A stretch of 11,595 nt of DNA, taken from the NCBI GenBank assembly GCA_021785115.1, contig JAJYGO010000356.1, positions 1 through 11,595 on the forward strand. The letters run 5' to 3'. The position numbers and the translations under genes are program-made. The notes under the pieces were generated by a model. That model ran no database searches and was not told where the DNA came from. It saw only the letters and a list, made by a program, of their open reading frames with translations. The stretch's first letter is position 1; the number at the start of each line of letters is the position of its first letter. Origin of the DNA: Chloroflexota bacterium. GTDB lineage: Bacteria > Chloroflexota > Limnocylindria > Limnocylindrales > CSP1-4. Shown in pieces: positions 1 through 7,700 of this stretch.

Positions 1-1
1 C

Positions 2-235
2 CGGTTCGCCGGGGAGCCTCCGGTCGCGGCGTTCGCCTCGCTTCCCGGCGTCAGCGACGTCGTCCAGGACGACCACGCGCTGCGGATGCGGGTCGCCGGG
101 CCGGTGACGCCCGTGGTCCGCGCCGCGGCGCAGTACGACCTGGTCGACTTCGTCAGCCGCGAGCCGAGCCTCGAGGAGACCTTCCTCGCGCAGTACGGCC
201 GCGAGGCCGTCGAGGTGACCAACCATGGCCGTTGA
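2..235 (+). CDS. ABC exporter ATP-binding protein, C-terminal end (partial)
   Basis: This is the last 77 codons of a gene that begins before the window; the reading frame runs from base 2 to a TGA at 233-235. Only the region after the nucleotide-binding core is present, so Walker and signature motifs cannot be seen. The tail reads as a small beta-rich segment (LPGVSDVVQDDHALRMRV) followed by SREPSLEETFLAQYG. The SLEE-F-YG ending is typical of ATPases of ABC-2-type drug and antibiotic exporters. The stop lies 11 bases inside the permease gene that starts at 225, so the two are almost certainly co-translated and form one complex, with the ATPase on the cytoplasmic side. Assignment rests on the C-terminal motif plus the adjacent permease. 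Confidence 0.85.
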   Translation, partial: RFAGEPPVAAFASLPGVSDVVQDDHALRMRVAGPVTPVVRAAAQYDLVDFVSREPSLEETFLAQYGREAVEVTNHGR

Positions 236-1925
236 GAGCCGGCGCGTGCCGGCCCCGCCGGCCGCGTATCCCACCTCGCACGTTCCCCTGGTCCGGCGCC
301 TGTACGGCCTCGGCAGCGTCTTCGGCAAGACCGTCCGCGACTCGCGGTTCGCGGCGCTCGCCACGGGCGGGCTGCTGGTCGTGCTGGTGTTCGCCGGCGG
401 GATGGCCATGTCCACCACGTACGGGACGCTGGAGACGCGCCGCGAGCTCGCCGCGCTGACGAGCACGCTGCCGCCCGTCCTGCGCGGCTTCTACGGCAAT
501 CCCGTCGCCGTCGACACGCTCGGCGGCTTCATCTCCTGGCACTACGGGGCGTACCTTGCGCTGCTCGGCGGGCTGTGGTCCATCCTCGCCCTCTCCTCGA
601 CGCTCGCCGGCGAGGCCCGCCGGGGCAGCCTGGACTTCATGCTCGCCGCGCCGGGGTCGCGCCGCGCCGTGGCCCTGGAGAAGCTCGCCGGCCACGTGGT
701 CGCGCTGGCGGCGGCGATGGTGGCCGTCGCGGTCGCGACCTGGCTGACAGGTACCGTCGGTGCCACCTTCCCGCAGGACCGGATCGGCCCGGCCGCGGCG
801 GTCGCGTTTGCGCTGGCGATCGGGCTCAAGGCCCTCGTCGCCGGGGCCGTGGCGTTCGCGCTGGCCCCCTTCGTCGGCCGCGGCGCGGCGGCGGGCATCG
901 CCGGGGCGGTCATGCTCGGCGGGTACCTGGTGACGAGCTACCGGCACGTCGTGCCGGCCTTCGACGGCCTGGCCAACCTGAGCTGGTTCGGCTGGACGTA
1001 CGACCACCTGCCGCTGGCGGGTCGGTACGAGTGGGCCGGCGTCGGCCTGCTGGCGCTCGCGGTGGCGGCGCTGCTGGTCGTCGGGATCGAGGCGTTCACG
1101 CGACGCGACGTCGCGGTCACCGACGGCCTGCGGATGGCGGGCCTGCCGCGGGCCACTCTCGGCCTCGGGGGTCCCGCCCGGCGCGCGTTCGGCGACCTGC
1201 TCCCGGGCACCCTCGCGTGGGGCATCGGGCTTGCCGTCTACGGGGTCATCATGGCGGCCTCCGCCCGGATCTTCTCGGACGAGCTCGCCAGGTCGTCGGC
1301 GCTCGCGGCGGCCGTGCGCAGCCTCGTGCCCGGGGTGGACGTGACGACCACCGCCGGCTTCCTGCAGTACGCGTTCATCGACCTCGGGCTCATCCTCGTC
1401 GGGCTGGCCGCGGCCACGCTCGTGGGGACCCGGTCGTCCGACGAGACGGCCGGCCGCCTCGAGCTGCTCCTGGCGACACCCATGTCCCGGGTGCGGTGGG
1501 CGCTTGCCAGTGGAACGGCGCTGTACACGGCGATCGCGGTCGTGGTGGCGTGCCTCGCGGTCGCGCTCGCGGGCGGCGTGGCGTCGGCCGGAGACGATCC
1601 GGTCCGGGCGGCCGCGGGGACGGTCGTGCTCGTCCTCTACGGCGCGGCCCTGGCCGGCGTCGGGATCGCCGTCGGCGGCTGCTTGGGCCCGGCGTTCGCG
1701 GCGCCCACGGTGGCGGCGCTGGCGATCGCGACGTTCCTCGTGGACCTGCTGGCTCCCCTGCTCGACCTGCCGTCCTGGGTGGCCGATCTCTCGCTCTCGG
1801 CGCACCTGGGCCAGCCCATGATCGGCACGTGGGACGTGCCGGGGATGCTCGCGTGCGCGTGCATCGCGGTCGGGGGCCTGGTCGTGGGCGCCTGGGGCCT
1901 GTGGCGGAGGGACGTGCGTGGCTGA
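225..1925 (+). CDS. ABC-2-type exporter permease, polyketide-antibiotic exporter (TnrB3/COG3559-like)
   Basis: A 566-residue integral membrane protein with about twelve hydrophobic segments (roughly residues 43-63, 105-128, 157-180, 187-217, 221-237, 271-290, 330-350, 383-401, 428-452, 463-485, 489-511, 541-560). It is an internal duplication. The cytoplasmic-loop motif GEARRGSLDFMLAAPGSR (129-146) recurs as DETAGRLELLLATPMSR (406-422), the hallmark of double-length permeases annotated as putative exporters of polyketide antibiotics. It would form the membrane channel for the ATPase encoded just upstream, moving a hydrophobic compound out of the cell; the substrate cannot be told from sequence. 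The ATG at 225 overlaps the ATPase stop by 11 bases and has a GAGGTG stretch just upstream at 211-216. The 3' end overlaps the ChrB-like gene by 8 bases, so all three genes form one operon. Confidence 0.88.
   Translation: MAVESRRVPAPPAAYPTSHVPLVRRLYGLGSVFGKTVRDSRFAALATGGLLVVLVFAGGMAMSTTYGTLETRRELAALTSTLPPVLRGFYGNPVAVDTLGGFISWHYGAYLALLGGLWSILALSSTLAGEARRGSLDFMLAAPGSRRAVALEKLAGHVVALAAAMVAVAVATWLTGTVGATFPQDRIGPAAAVAFALAIGLKALVAGAVAFALAPFVGRGAAAGIAGAVMLGGYLVTSYRHVVPAFDGLANLSWFGWTYDHLPLAGRYEWAGVGLLALAVAALLVVGIEAFTRRDVAVTDGLRMAGLPRATLGLGGPARRAFGDLLPGTLAWGIGLAVYGVIMAASARIFSDELARSSALAAAVRSLVPGVDVTTTAGFLQYAFIDLGLILVGLAAATLVGTRSSDETAGRLELLLATPMSRVRWALASGTALYTAIAVVVACLAVALAGGVASAGDDPVRAAAGTVVLVLYGAALAGVGIAVGGCLGPAFAAPTVAALAIATFLVDLLAPLLDLPSWVADLSLSAHLGQPMIGTWDVPGMLACACIAVGGLVVGAWGLWRRDVRG
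1906..1912 (+). promoter_or_regulatory. Ribosome binding site for the ChrB-like gene
   Basis: GGAGGGA lies five bases before the GTG at 1918, inside the 3' end of the permease gene. It supports the GTG start and the 8-base overlap between the two genes. Confidence 0.6.
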
Positions 1926-2535
1926 CGAGAACGTGGCAGGCACGGCCCTCCCGGCACAACCGCCGGCCGGGAGGCTGCCGGAGGCGCGTCGCTGGCTCCT
2001 CCTGGTCTATCGGATCAACGCCGAGTCATCCGGCCAGCGGACGTACGCGTGGCGGCGGCTGCGGCAGCTCGGGGCCATCTACCTCCAGCAGGCCGTGGCG
2101 GTCCTGCCCGATCGGCCGGACCTCCGGGACGGCCTGGACCAGCTGGGGACGCGGATCCGGCAGGCCGGGGGTGAGGCATCGCTGCTCGAGACCACCTCGC
2201 CCTCGCGGGCCTGGGAGGAGGACCTGGTCGCCCGGTTCGACAGCGCCCGCGACGCCGAGTACGACGAGCTGATCGAGAGCGTGGAGCGCTACGCGGAGGA
2301 GATCCGGCGCGAGTCGGCCAACCAGCGCTTCCGCTTCGCCGAGCTGGAGGAGAGCGAGGCGGACTGGCAGAAGCTGCGGCGGTGGTTCGCCCGCACGACC
2401 GCGCGCGACTTCTTCGGGGCGGCGAAGCGCGGGGCCGCCGAGGAGGCGCTCTCCCGGGGGCGTCTGCTCCTCGACGACTTCACCCGGGAGGTCTACCGCG
2501 CCGAGGGGCTGGGTCCGGGCGGCGGGGCGCGATGA
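1918..2535 (+). CDS. ChrB N-terminal-domain protein (chromate resistance ChrB-like)
   Basis: A 205-residue soluble protein. Residues 26-64 (WLLLVYRINAES, then AWRRLRQLGAIYLQQAV, then LPDRP) match the N-terminal domain of ChrB, the chromate-responsive regulator/resistance protein. Residues about 96-195 are charged and helical (EEIRRESANQRFRFAELEE), also as in ChrB. It is shorter than full ChrB and appears to stop after the N-terminal domain. The GTG start is chosen because GGAGGGA lies five bases upstream. The gene overlaps the permease by 8 bases and is the last gene of the operon. A local sensor or regulator of the exporter is plausible. No ChrA chromate transporter is in view, so a role in chromate resistance is not shown here. 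Confidence 0.78.
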   Translation: MADENVAGTALPAQPPAGRLPEARRWLLLVYRINAESSGQRTYAWRRLRQLGAIYLQQAVAVLPDRPDLRDGLDQLGTRIRQAGGEASLLETTSPSRAWEEDLVARFDSARDAEYDELIESVERYAEEIRRESANQRFRFAELEESEADWQKLRRWFARTTARDFFGAAKRGAAEEALSRGRLLLDDFTREVYRAEGLGPGGGAR

Positions 2536-2577
2536 GGCCGCGGGCCGGCGATGAGGTGCGCCGACCGCCCGGGTCGT

Positions 2578-2599
2578 GCGGCGTGGCGCCGGGCGCCGC
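2578..2599. terminator. Possible hairpin between convergent genes
   Basis: In the 82-base gap between the convergent ChrB-like and membrane-protein genes, GCGGCG (2578-2583) can pair with CGCCGC (2594-2599) across a 10-base loop. There is no U-tract, and GC-rich sequence makes such stems common by chance. It might serve both directions. Confidence 0.25.
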
Positions 2600-2617
2600 G
2601 CCCTCGCAGGGCCCTGG

Positions 2618-3499
2618 TCAGCGCGCCGGCAGCAGCCAGGCGACGAAGCCCGGGAACGAGATCAGCGCCGCGGCCAGGCCGACGATGACCAGGACCGCGA
2701 ACGTTCCCGCCAGCATCGTCACCGCCCACGAGGGCCGGACCGGGACGATGGGCGGCACCGGGCCGGTCCAGTCGACGACGCCGGCCGGCGTCCAGCAGGC
2801 GACGATGGGGAGCCTCGGCGTGGCCCCTCCCGCCAGGAGCCGCGGCAGATCCGCTGCGGTCACGGACCCCACCGAACCCCCGGCCGCGCGGGCCGCGGTG
2901 TCGATCACGGTGGCGAGACGGGCCGGACGGCTGGCGGCGATCGCGTCCCAGTCGAGCACGGGACGGACCTGGCGGTACCCGATCACCCGCAGCGGCAGGC
3001 GCCGACGATCTGCGCGCCGGGGACGCTCGATCGGCCCGGGTACCAGGCGCGGCCAGCGGAGGAGGTCGACGCGGCCGTTGCGTCGCACGAGGCACACGAA
3101 CCAGCCGTACCTGGGCACGCGCAGGAAGAGCAGTGCCACCGCGGCGATCTCGCGCAGCGGAATGCGGGTGACGCCCAGGAGCCGCGGGACGCGCAGCTCG
3201 GTCGTGGTGATGACCACGGGCCGTTGGCCCCACAGGATGAGCCCGGCGGCCAGGGTGGGGAGCACCAGGAAGTAGGCGGCGCCGTACAGTGCCGACGCCC
3301 GGTGCCCCACGACGTACGCGCCGGCCATGAGCACGCCCGCGGCCACCAGCGGCAGCATCGCGATCGCCTCGAGGAGCTGTGCCCGGTCGCGCGGCCAGAA
3401 GCGCCCCGCGCCAACGCGACCGTCGATGCCGATCGACGCGACCGGGTCAGCCGCGACCGGGTCGGGCGGGGACGCAGGACCGCCGGGCTGGGACGCCAT
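2618..3499 (-). CDS. Membrane protein with two N-terminal and one C-terminal segment, PH-like core
   Basis: A 293-residue protein of no firmly recognised family. After a Pro/Ala-rich start (residues 1-40) come two hydrophobic segments (about 42-63 and 69-91). A soluble part follows (about 95-250), then a final membrane segment (about 256-281) and a short tail ending PAR. The stretch VVITTTELRVPRLLG, then TRIPLREIAAV, then RRNGRVDLL (96-147) looks like the strand pattern of small bacterial PH-like membrane proteins, in which a beta-rich domain follows a TM hairpin; this is an inference. The ATG at 3499 is chosen over a TTG at 3553, since the extra 18 residues look non-native; neither has a clear ribosome binding site. 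It runs convergent to the exporter operon. Confidence 0.7.
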   Translation of the reverse strand: MASQPGGPASPPDPVAADPVASIGIDGRVGAGRFWPRDRAQLLEAIAMLPLVAAGVLMAGAYVVGHRASALYGAAYFLVLPTLAAGLILWGQRPVVITTTELRVPRLLGVTRIPLREIAAVALLFLRVPRYGWFVCLVRRNGRVDLLRWPRLVPGPIERPRRADRRRLPLRVIGYRQVRPVLDWDAIAASRPARLATVIDTAARAAGGSVGSVTAADLPRLLAGGATPRLPIVACWTPAGVVDWTGPVPPIVPVRPSWAVTMLAGTFAVLVIVGLAAALISFPGFVAWLLPAR

Positions 3500-3580
3500 C
3501 GGGCCAATAGTGCGCCAGGACCCTGTCGCCGCGCCAGCGCGCCACGCCTGCAAACAAGGTGCCCCCAGATACGCGCCCGG

Positions 3581-3781
3581 TCACGCCGCCCGCCGCCGAT
3601 GGCCCAGGTGCCAGCCGCCGCACCACTCGCAGTGGTACGGATGAAGGGCCCCGTCGCGGTGCATGCCGTGGTTCGCGTACGACCGCGCCTCTCGCCTCGA
3701 CTCGTACCGCGCCTTCGACCCGCACCCCCGCTCGACCAGCGGCAGGTCCCGGTTGATGAACAGTCGGTAGTCGACCAGCAT
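3581..3781 (-). CDS. Small zinc-knuckle-like protein (C-x30-C-x2-C-x3-H)
   Basis: A 66-residue basic protein too small for many gene callers. Its C-terminal part reads YHCEWCGGWHLGH, a motif common in short phage-like and chromosomal proteins that carry a Cys, then SKxRY-S-xEA, then YxCxxCxxWHLxH. Here the ligands would be C20, C51, C54 and H58, probably binding one zinc ion. The linker CGSKARYESRREARSYA (20-36) fits the same small family, whose function is unknown; nucleic-acid binding is possible. The ATG at 3781 has no obvious ribosome binding site. It lies 78 bases after the HNH gene and may share its transcript, unless the hairpins in that gap stop transcription. Confidence 0.7.
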   Translation of the reverse strand: MLVDYRLFINRDLPLVERGCGSKARYESRREARSYANHGMHRDGALHPYHCEWCGGWHLGHRRRAA

Positions 3782-3806
3782 GCCGCGAGTGTCGGACGGG
3801 GGCGTG

Positions 3807-3839
3807 CCAGGTTGGGTGACACGGAACGCTCAAACCTGG
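3807..3839. repeat. Inverted repeat between HNH gene and zinc-knuckle gene
   Basis: CCAGGTT at 3807-3813 and AACCTGG at 3833-3839 are exact inverted copies separated by 19 bases. They lie upstream of the zinc-knuckle gene on the minus strand. This could be an operator-like site or chance. Confidence 0.3.
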
Positions 3840-3841
3840 GG

Positions 3842-3861
3842 AGAGCCAGCCTCGCGGCTCT
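3842..3861 (-). terminator. Hairpin at the 3' end of the nuclease operon
   Basis: AGAGCC (3842-3847) and GGCTCT (3856-3861) form a six-pair stem with an eight-base loop that begins within the HNH stop codon. Transcribed on the minus strand it could end or attenuate the operon. There is no long U-tract, so this is a weak call. Confidence 0.3.
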
Positions 3862-4765
3862 AGCCTGCCCTGAGGAACTCGGCGTATCGACGTTCGAGCC
3901 GTTCGGGATCCGGTCGATCGGTCGGCCGACGTGGCAGGAGAAGTCGCTGGCTGTGGATCTGCTGCAGGCCCACGATCAGCATCGGCCCGTCATGCTCGGC
4001 CAGGATCGACGGCCTGACCTCGATCACGTAGTCAGGGCGGATCGCAAAGAAGAAGCGGTCGAACGCGGCGTGGTGCAGCTTGCACAAGGCGACGCCGTTG
4101 GTGACGACGGGGTCCCCCTCGGGATCGGTGTCGGGGATGATGTGCGCCGCGTCGAGCAGTTCCTGGTGCCGCAGGTTGCAGAGGGCGCACCGTTCCTGGT
4201 AGGCGCGGATGACACGCTGTCGGAAAGCGACCTGGTGGAGTCGCTGGCGGACGCTGCGAGTGAGATACGCACGTCGGGCCTCGCCCTCGTCCTCTGAGAT
4301 CTGCAAGCTGGCGAGGCCGGTAGGAAAGGCGGCAGATGGATCATCAATCTGAACGGCGAACGAGAGCCGCCGAGGATCATCACCGATCACAAAGGCTGGA
4401 TGGGAGGGCATGTACCACCCAGCTTCTAGCGCATGGAAATAGACGAGCGGCACGCGCTCGCGCCAGGCGCGTCGCAGCCCGACGTTGTCGCGGTGCTGGG
4501 GGTCCGTGCCGCGGTAGGCGTAGTTGAGGACACCATCGGCGAACGTGTCGCCGTACGGGCTTCGGAACGAAGTCGTGATCGAGAGCGGCAACTCGCACAC
4601 TGCCGGCTTCCAGATCCCGGACGGCCCGACCAGCGGCACACGTCGACCGTCCAGCTCGAAGTGGACCAGCGAATCGCGTGACAGCGCCTCCCCGACCGAC
4701 TCACGCTGCTCCGCGAGCCAATCGAACACCGCGCGACGAATCTGCCAGTCGGCGACGCCGATCAT
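3860..4765 (-). CDS. HNH endonuclease (predicted restriction endonuclease, COG3440-like)
   Basis: A 301-residue protein. The C-terminal half holds an HNH nuclease: C193-x2-C196 (ERCALC), the AAHI motif with H208, N223 (VTNGVALC), C228 and LHHAAFD with H231/H232. This is the ββα-metal nuclease pattern with two extra zinc-binding Cys pairs. The N-terminal half (KPAVCELPLSITTS, DGVLNYAYRGTDPQHRDN, VPLVYF) is the accessory domain seen in predicted restriction endonucleases of this type, where it probably recognises modified or specific DNA. The ATG at 4765 is chosen because it overlaps the helicase stop in an ATGA, which signals translational coupling; GGGAGG (4776-4781, minus) lies ten bases upstream. 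A longer frame reaching 4846 sits wholly inside the helicase gene and is rejected. Expected role is DNA cleavage; the target is unknown. Confidence 0.88.
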   Translation of the reverse strand: MIGVADWQIRRAVFDWLAEQRESVGEALSRDSLVHFELDGRRVPLVGPSGIWKPAVCELPLSITTSFRSPYGDTFADGVLNYAYRGTDPQHRDNVGLRRAWRERVPLVYFHALEAGWYMPSHPAFVIGDDPRRLSFAVQIDDPSAAFPTGLASLQISEDEGEARRAYLTRSVRQRLHQVAFRQRVIRAYQERCALCNLRHQELLDAAHIIPDTDPEGDPVVTNGVALCKLHHAAFDRFFFAIRPDYVIEVRPSILAEHDGPMLIVGLQQIHSQRLLLPRRPTDRPDPERLERRYAEFLRAG

Positions 4766-7700
4766 TCGACCACCGCCTCCCTCTCCCCCACTTCCACCAG
4801 CCGTGCCAGCGCGTTGGCGAGGCGCATCTGGCGCGGGGTGCGGCACTGGACGCGGATCAGCTCGGGGCTGGCGACGACGAGGGTCAGGCAGCGCGCGCGG
4901 GACGAGGCGACGTTCAGGCGGTTCAGGCTGTAGAGGAACTCCATGCCGCGCGGTGCCTCGTCGGGCGAGCTGGTGGCCATGGAGTAGATCGAGATCGGCG
5001 CCTCCTGGCCCTGGAACTTGTCGACGGTCCCGACGCGCACGCCGGGTAGGCGCGCGGCGATCTCGCGGACCTGCGCGTTGTACGGGGTGATCACCAGCGC
5101 ATCGTCGATGGAGAGGCGGTGCATGTCGCCGTGAGTGTCGGTGAAGGTGCCGCCAAGTTCGCGTAGAGCCGCGAGTAAGCCGGAGATAAGTGCCGCCTCC
5201 TCGCCCGATGCGTTCCGGTCGCCGGCGTGGTCGACGGGCACCCAGCGGATCCCGGTCCCGTCGAGGATCCCGGGTCCCGCGAGGTCCTGCCGCCCGGTCC
5301 CCTCCCCCGGCCGGAGCTTGCCCTCGTAGAAGACCTCCGACGTGTAGCCGCAGATGTCGGGATGGAGCCGCCAGGTCGACTCGAGCAGCAGGCCCAGCTC
5401 CTCGGGCATGGTGGTCGCGTCGCCCAGCAGGTGTCCGAGCGCGGACCGCTCGGCGCCCGGCGGGTGGCTCCCCTTGAGCGGCTGGTCCAGCTGCTGCGGA
5501 TCACCCAGCAGGAGCAGGCTCCCCGCCGCGGGCGAGACGGCGACCAGGTTGGCCAGCGATACCTGGCCGGCCTCGTCCACCACCAGCAGGTCGAGCGAGC
5601 CGGTCATGTCGGGCCGCGACCAGGCCCACGCGGTAGCCCCGGCCACGTCGATCTCGCCGTTCGCCAGCGCGTCGCGCAGGGCGCCGTTGTCGGCCAGCGG
5701 CCGGGCGGCGGCGCAGGTGGGCGCTTCGTCGGCGGCCGGCTTCTGGCCGATCCTGACGGCGACCCGGCGCTCCCCGGCCTGCTCGGCCACCTTGTCCAGC
5801 AGGTTGCCGATCACCTTGTGGCTGTTGGCGGTGACGCCGACGCGGCGGCCGCGCGCGACGAGGTCGACGATCACCCCGGCCCCGGCGGTGGTCTTGCCGG
5901 AGCCGGGCGGACCCTGGACGGCCAGGTACGAGTGGTCGAGCAGCGGGGCCAGCCGCCGGAGGGCGTCGGCGCCGTGCTCGCCGGGCAGGCGGAGCGGCGG
6001 CGGGGCAGGCGCCCTGCCGGGGAGTGGCTCGCGGCCGGCGGACGCCGATGCTCCGCCCGGGTCTGCCTCGCGGCCTGCCTCCTCGTCCCCCCGGAACCGC
6101 GGCGGGCGTCGCAGCAGGAGGTCCCGCACGGCCCGGTGCTCGCCGTCGCCGTCGATCCCGTGCGTCGCAACCCACTCGCCCACCCGCAGCAGGCTCTCGC
6201 GCTGCTCGGGCGTGCCGACGATCTCGCGCGGGACCAGCGAGCGCGGATCCGGCGTGCCCGCACGCTTCGGCCCGCGCTTCAGGTCGATCCACCCCTCGAC
6301 GTTGTTCACCTCGACCACGTCGCCGGGCCGCTCCTTCGTCTGTGGGTCGAAGACGTCGGTGCCCGGCGCAATGTCGTGCTCCTGCTCCGGGAAGCGGTAC
6401 CGCTGGATCATCGAGCGCTTCTCCGGGCGCGGCTCGCCCTCCGGCACCAGGCCGCCCAGCGCGTCGGACTCCTCCAGCAACTGCTCGTCGGACATCCGCA
6501 TCAGCGCGAAATAGCGCCACCAGGCCGACTTGTCCTCGCGCCGGTGCCACTCCAGCAGCTGCGCCAGCAGCCAGCGCGCCCGATCCTGCGGCGCCAGGGC
6601 GTCCGGGTCGGCGAGCTGCCCCGAGGCGAGCCCGGCGGTCAGCCGATCCTCCAGCGCCCGGACGCGTTCGAGGTACTCGGTCAGCCGTTCACCCGGCCCG
6701 TCGGCGCCAGGCTGCGGCCGCGGCAGTCCGTCGGCGGGCACGCCCATCGATCGCGCCAGCTCGGGGCGTCGCGCCTCCAGCCAGTCGCGCAGCCGCCAGT
6801 TGGACACGCAGTCGTCGCGGTTGTAGCCGGCGATGCGGGCCAGGATCTCCGGCCCCTGCGCGGCCTCGTCCTCGCCCAGCTCGAGCCACGTCTCGAAGGC
6901 GACGATGCTGGACCCGGCGTCGCGCAGGTCCACCTCGCGGGTGAGGCCGTAGAGCGGCTCGAGCTTCTTGATGGAGTAGCTCTCGACCGATGCGCGGAGC
7001 CCCTGGCGGACGACGCGGAAGAGGTCGACGAAGACGCCGGCGCGCAGCAGGGCATCCACCTCGTCCTCGCGGGTGTGGTAGCGCTCGCTGAGGCGGCCCA
7101 TGGCCACGGGCTCGTACGCCGCGTAGTGGTAGACGTGCATTCCCGAGTCGCGCGACCGGCGGTCGACGATCAGGTCGACCAGGCGCTCGAACGCCCGTTT
7201 CTCGGCGGCGGGCGTGGCCTGGCCGGTCTCGTCGAGCGACCAGATCGCGTGGAAGGTCGGCTCGATCGCCGGCGGCAGGTCGCCGGGGCGCCCCGGCAGG
7301 TGGGTTGCCGGCAGTCCGGGCCGGTCGGTCGCCGGCAGGCCCGCGTCGGTCGCCGGCACGCCCAACTCGCGCGGATCCGGCGCCCCCGCCGGCAGCCCGG
7401 GCTCGATCACCCCGAACAGGTAGTCGACCCCGTCGTCGAAGGCGAACGGGTCGCCCTCGATGTCGAAGAAGAGGTCGCCCGGCGACGGCTCCGGGAGCCC
7501 GAGCAGCCCGCGATCGGGCTCGACCTGGCCTTCGCGGAGGCGGCCCGGGGGCAGCAGCTCGTACAGGACCCGTCCGGCGTCCTCGCCCTCGACCTGGATG
7601 CGCGCCTGCTCGCGGACGGTGCGCAGGCCTTCCTCGCCGACTCCCGAGCGACGGGGCAGCGGCGGGTCCAGCGGCAGCGCGGCGGCGGCCAGGGCGCGTC

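Noticed and set aside
153..1943. Long minus-strand open frame opposite the permease
   Set aside because: Its product is Arg/Gly/Asp-rich low-complexity sequence without motifs; the plus-strand permease has clear family features, so this is a GC-driven shadow.
2576..4297. Plus-strand open frame across three minus-strand genes
   Set aside because: The product is compositionally biased, and the minus strand has an HNH nuclease, a zinc-knuckle protein and a membrane protein in the same place.
4766..4846. 27-residue N-terminal extension of the HNH protein
   Set aside because: It lies wholly inside the helicase gene and is Gly/Pro-rich; the ATG at 4765 with the ATGA overlap is far more likely.
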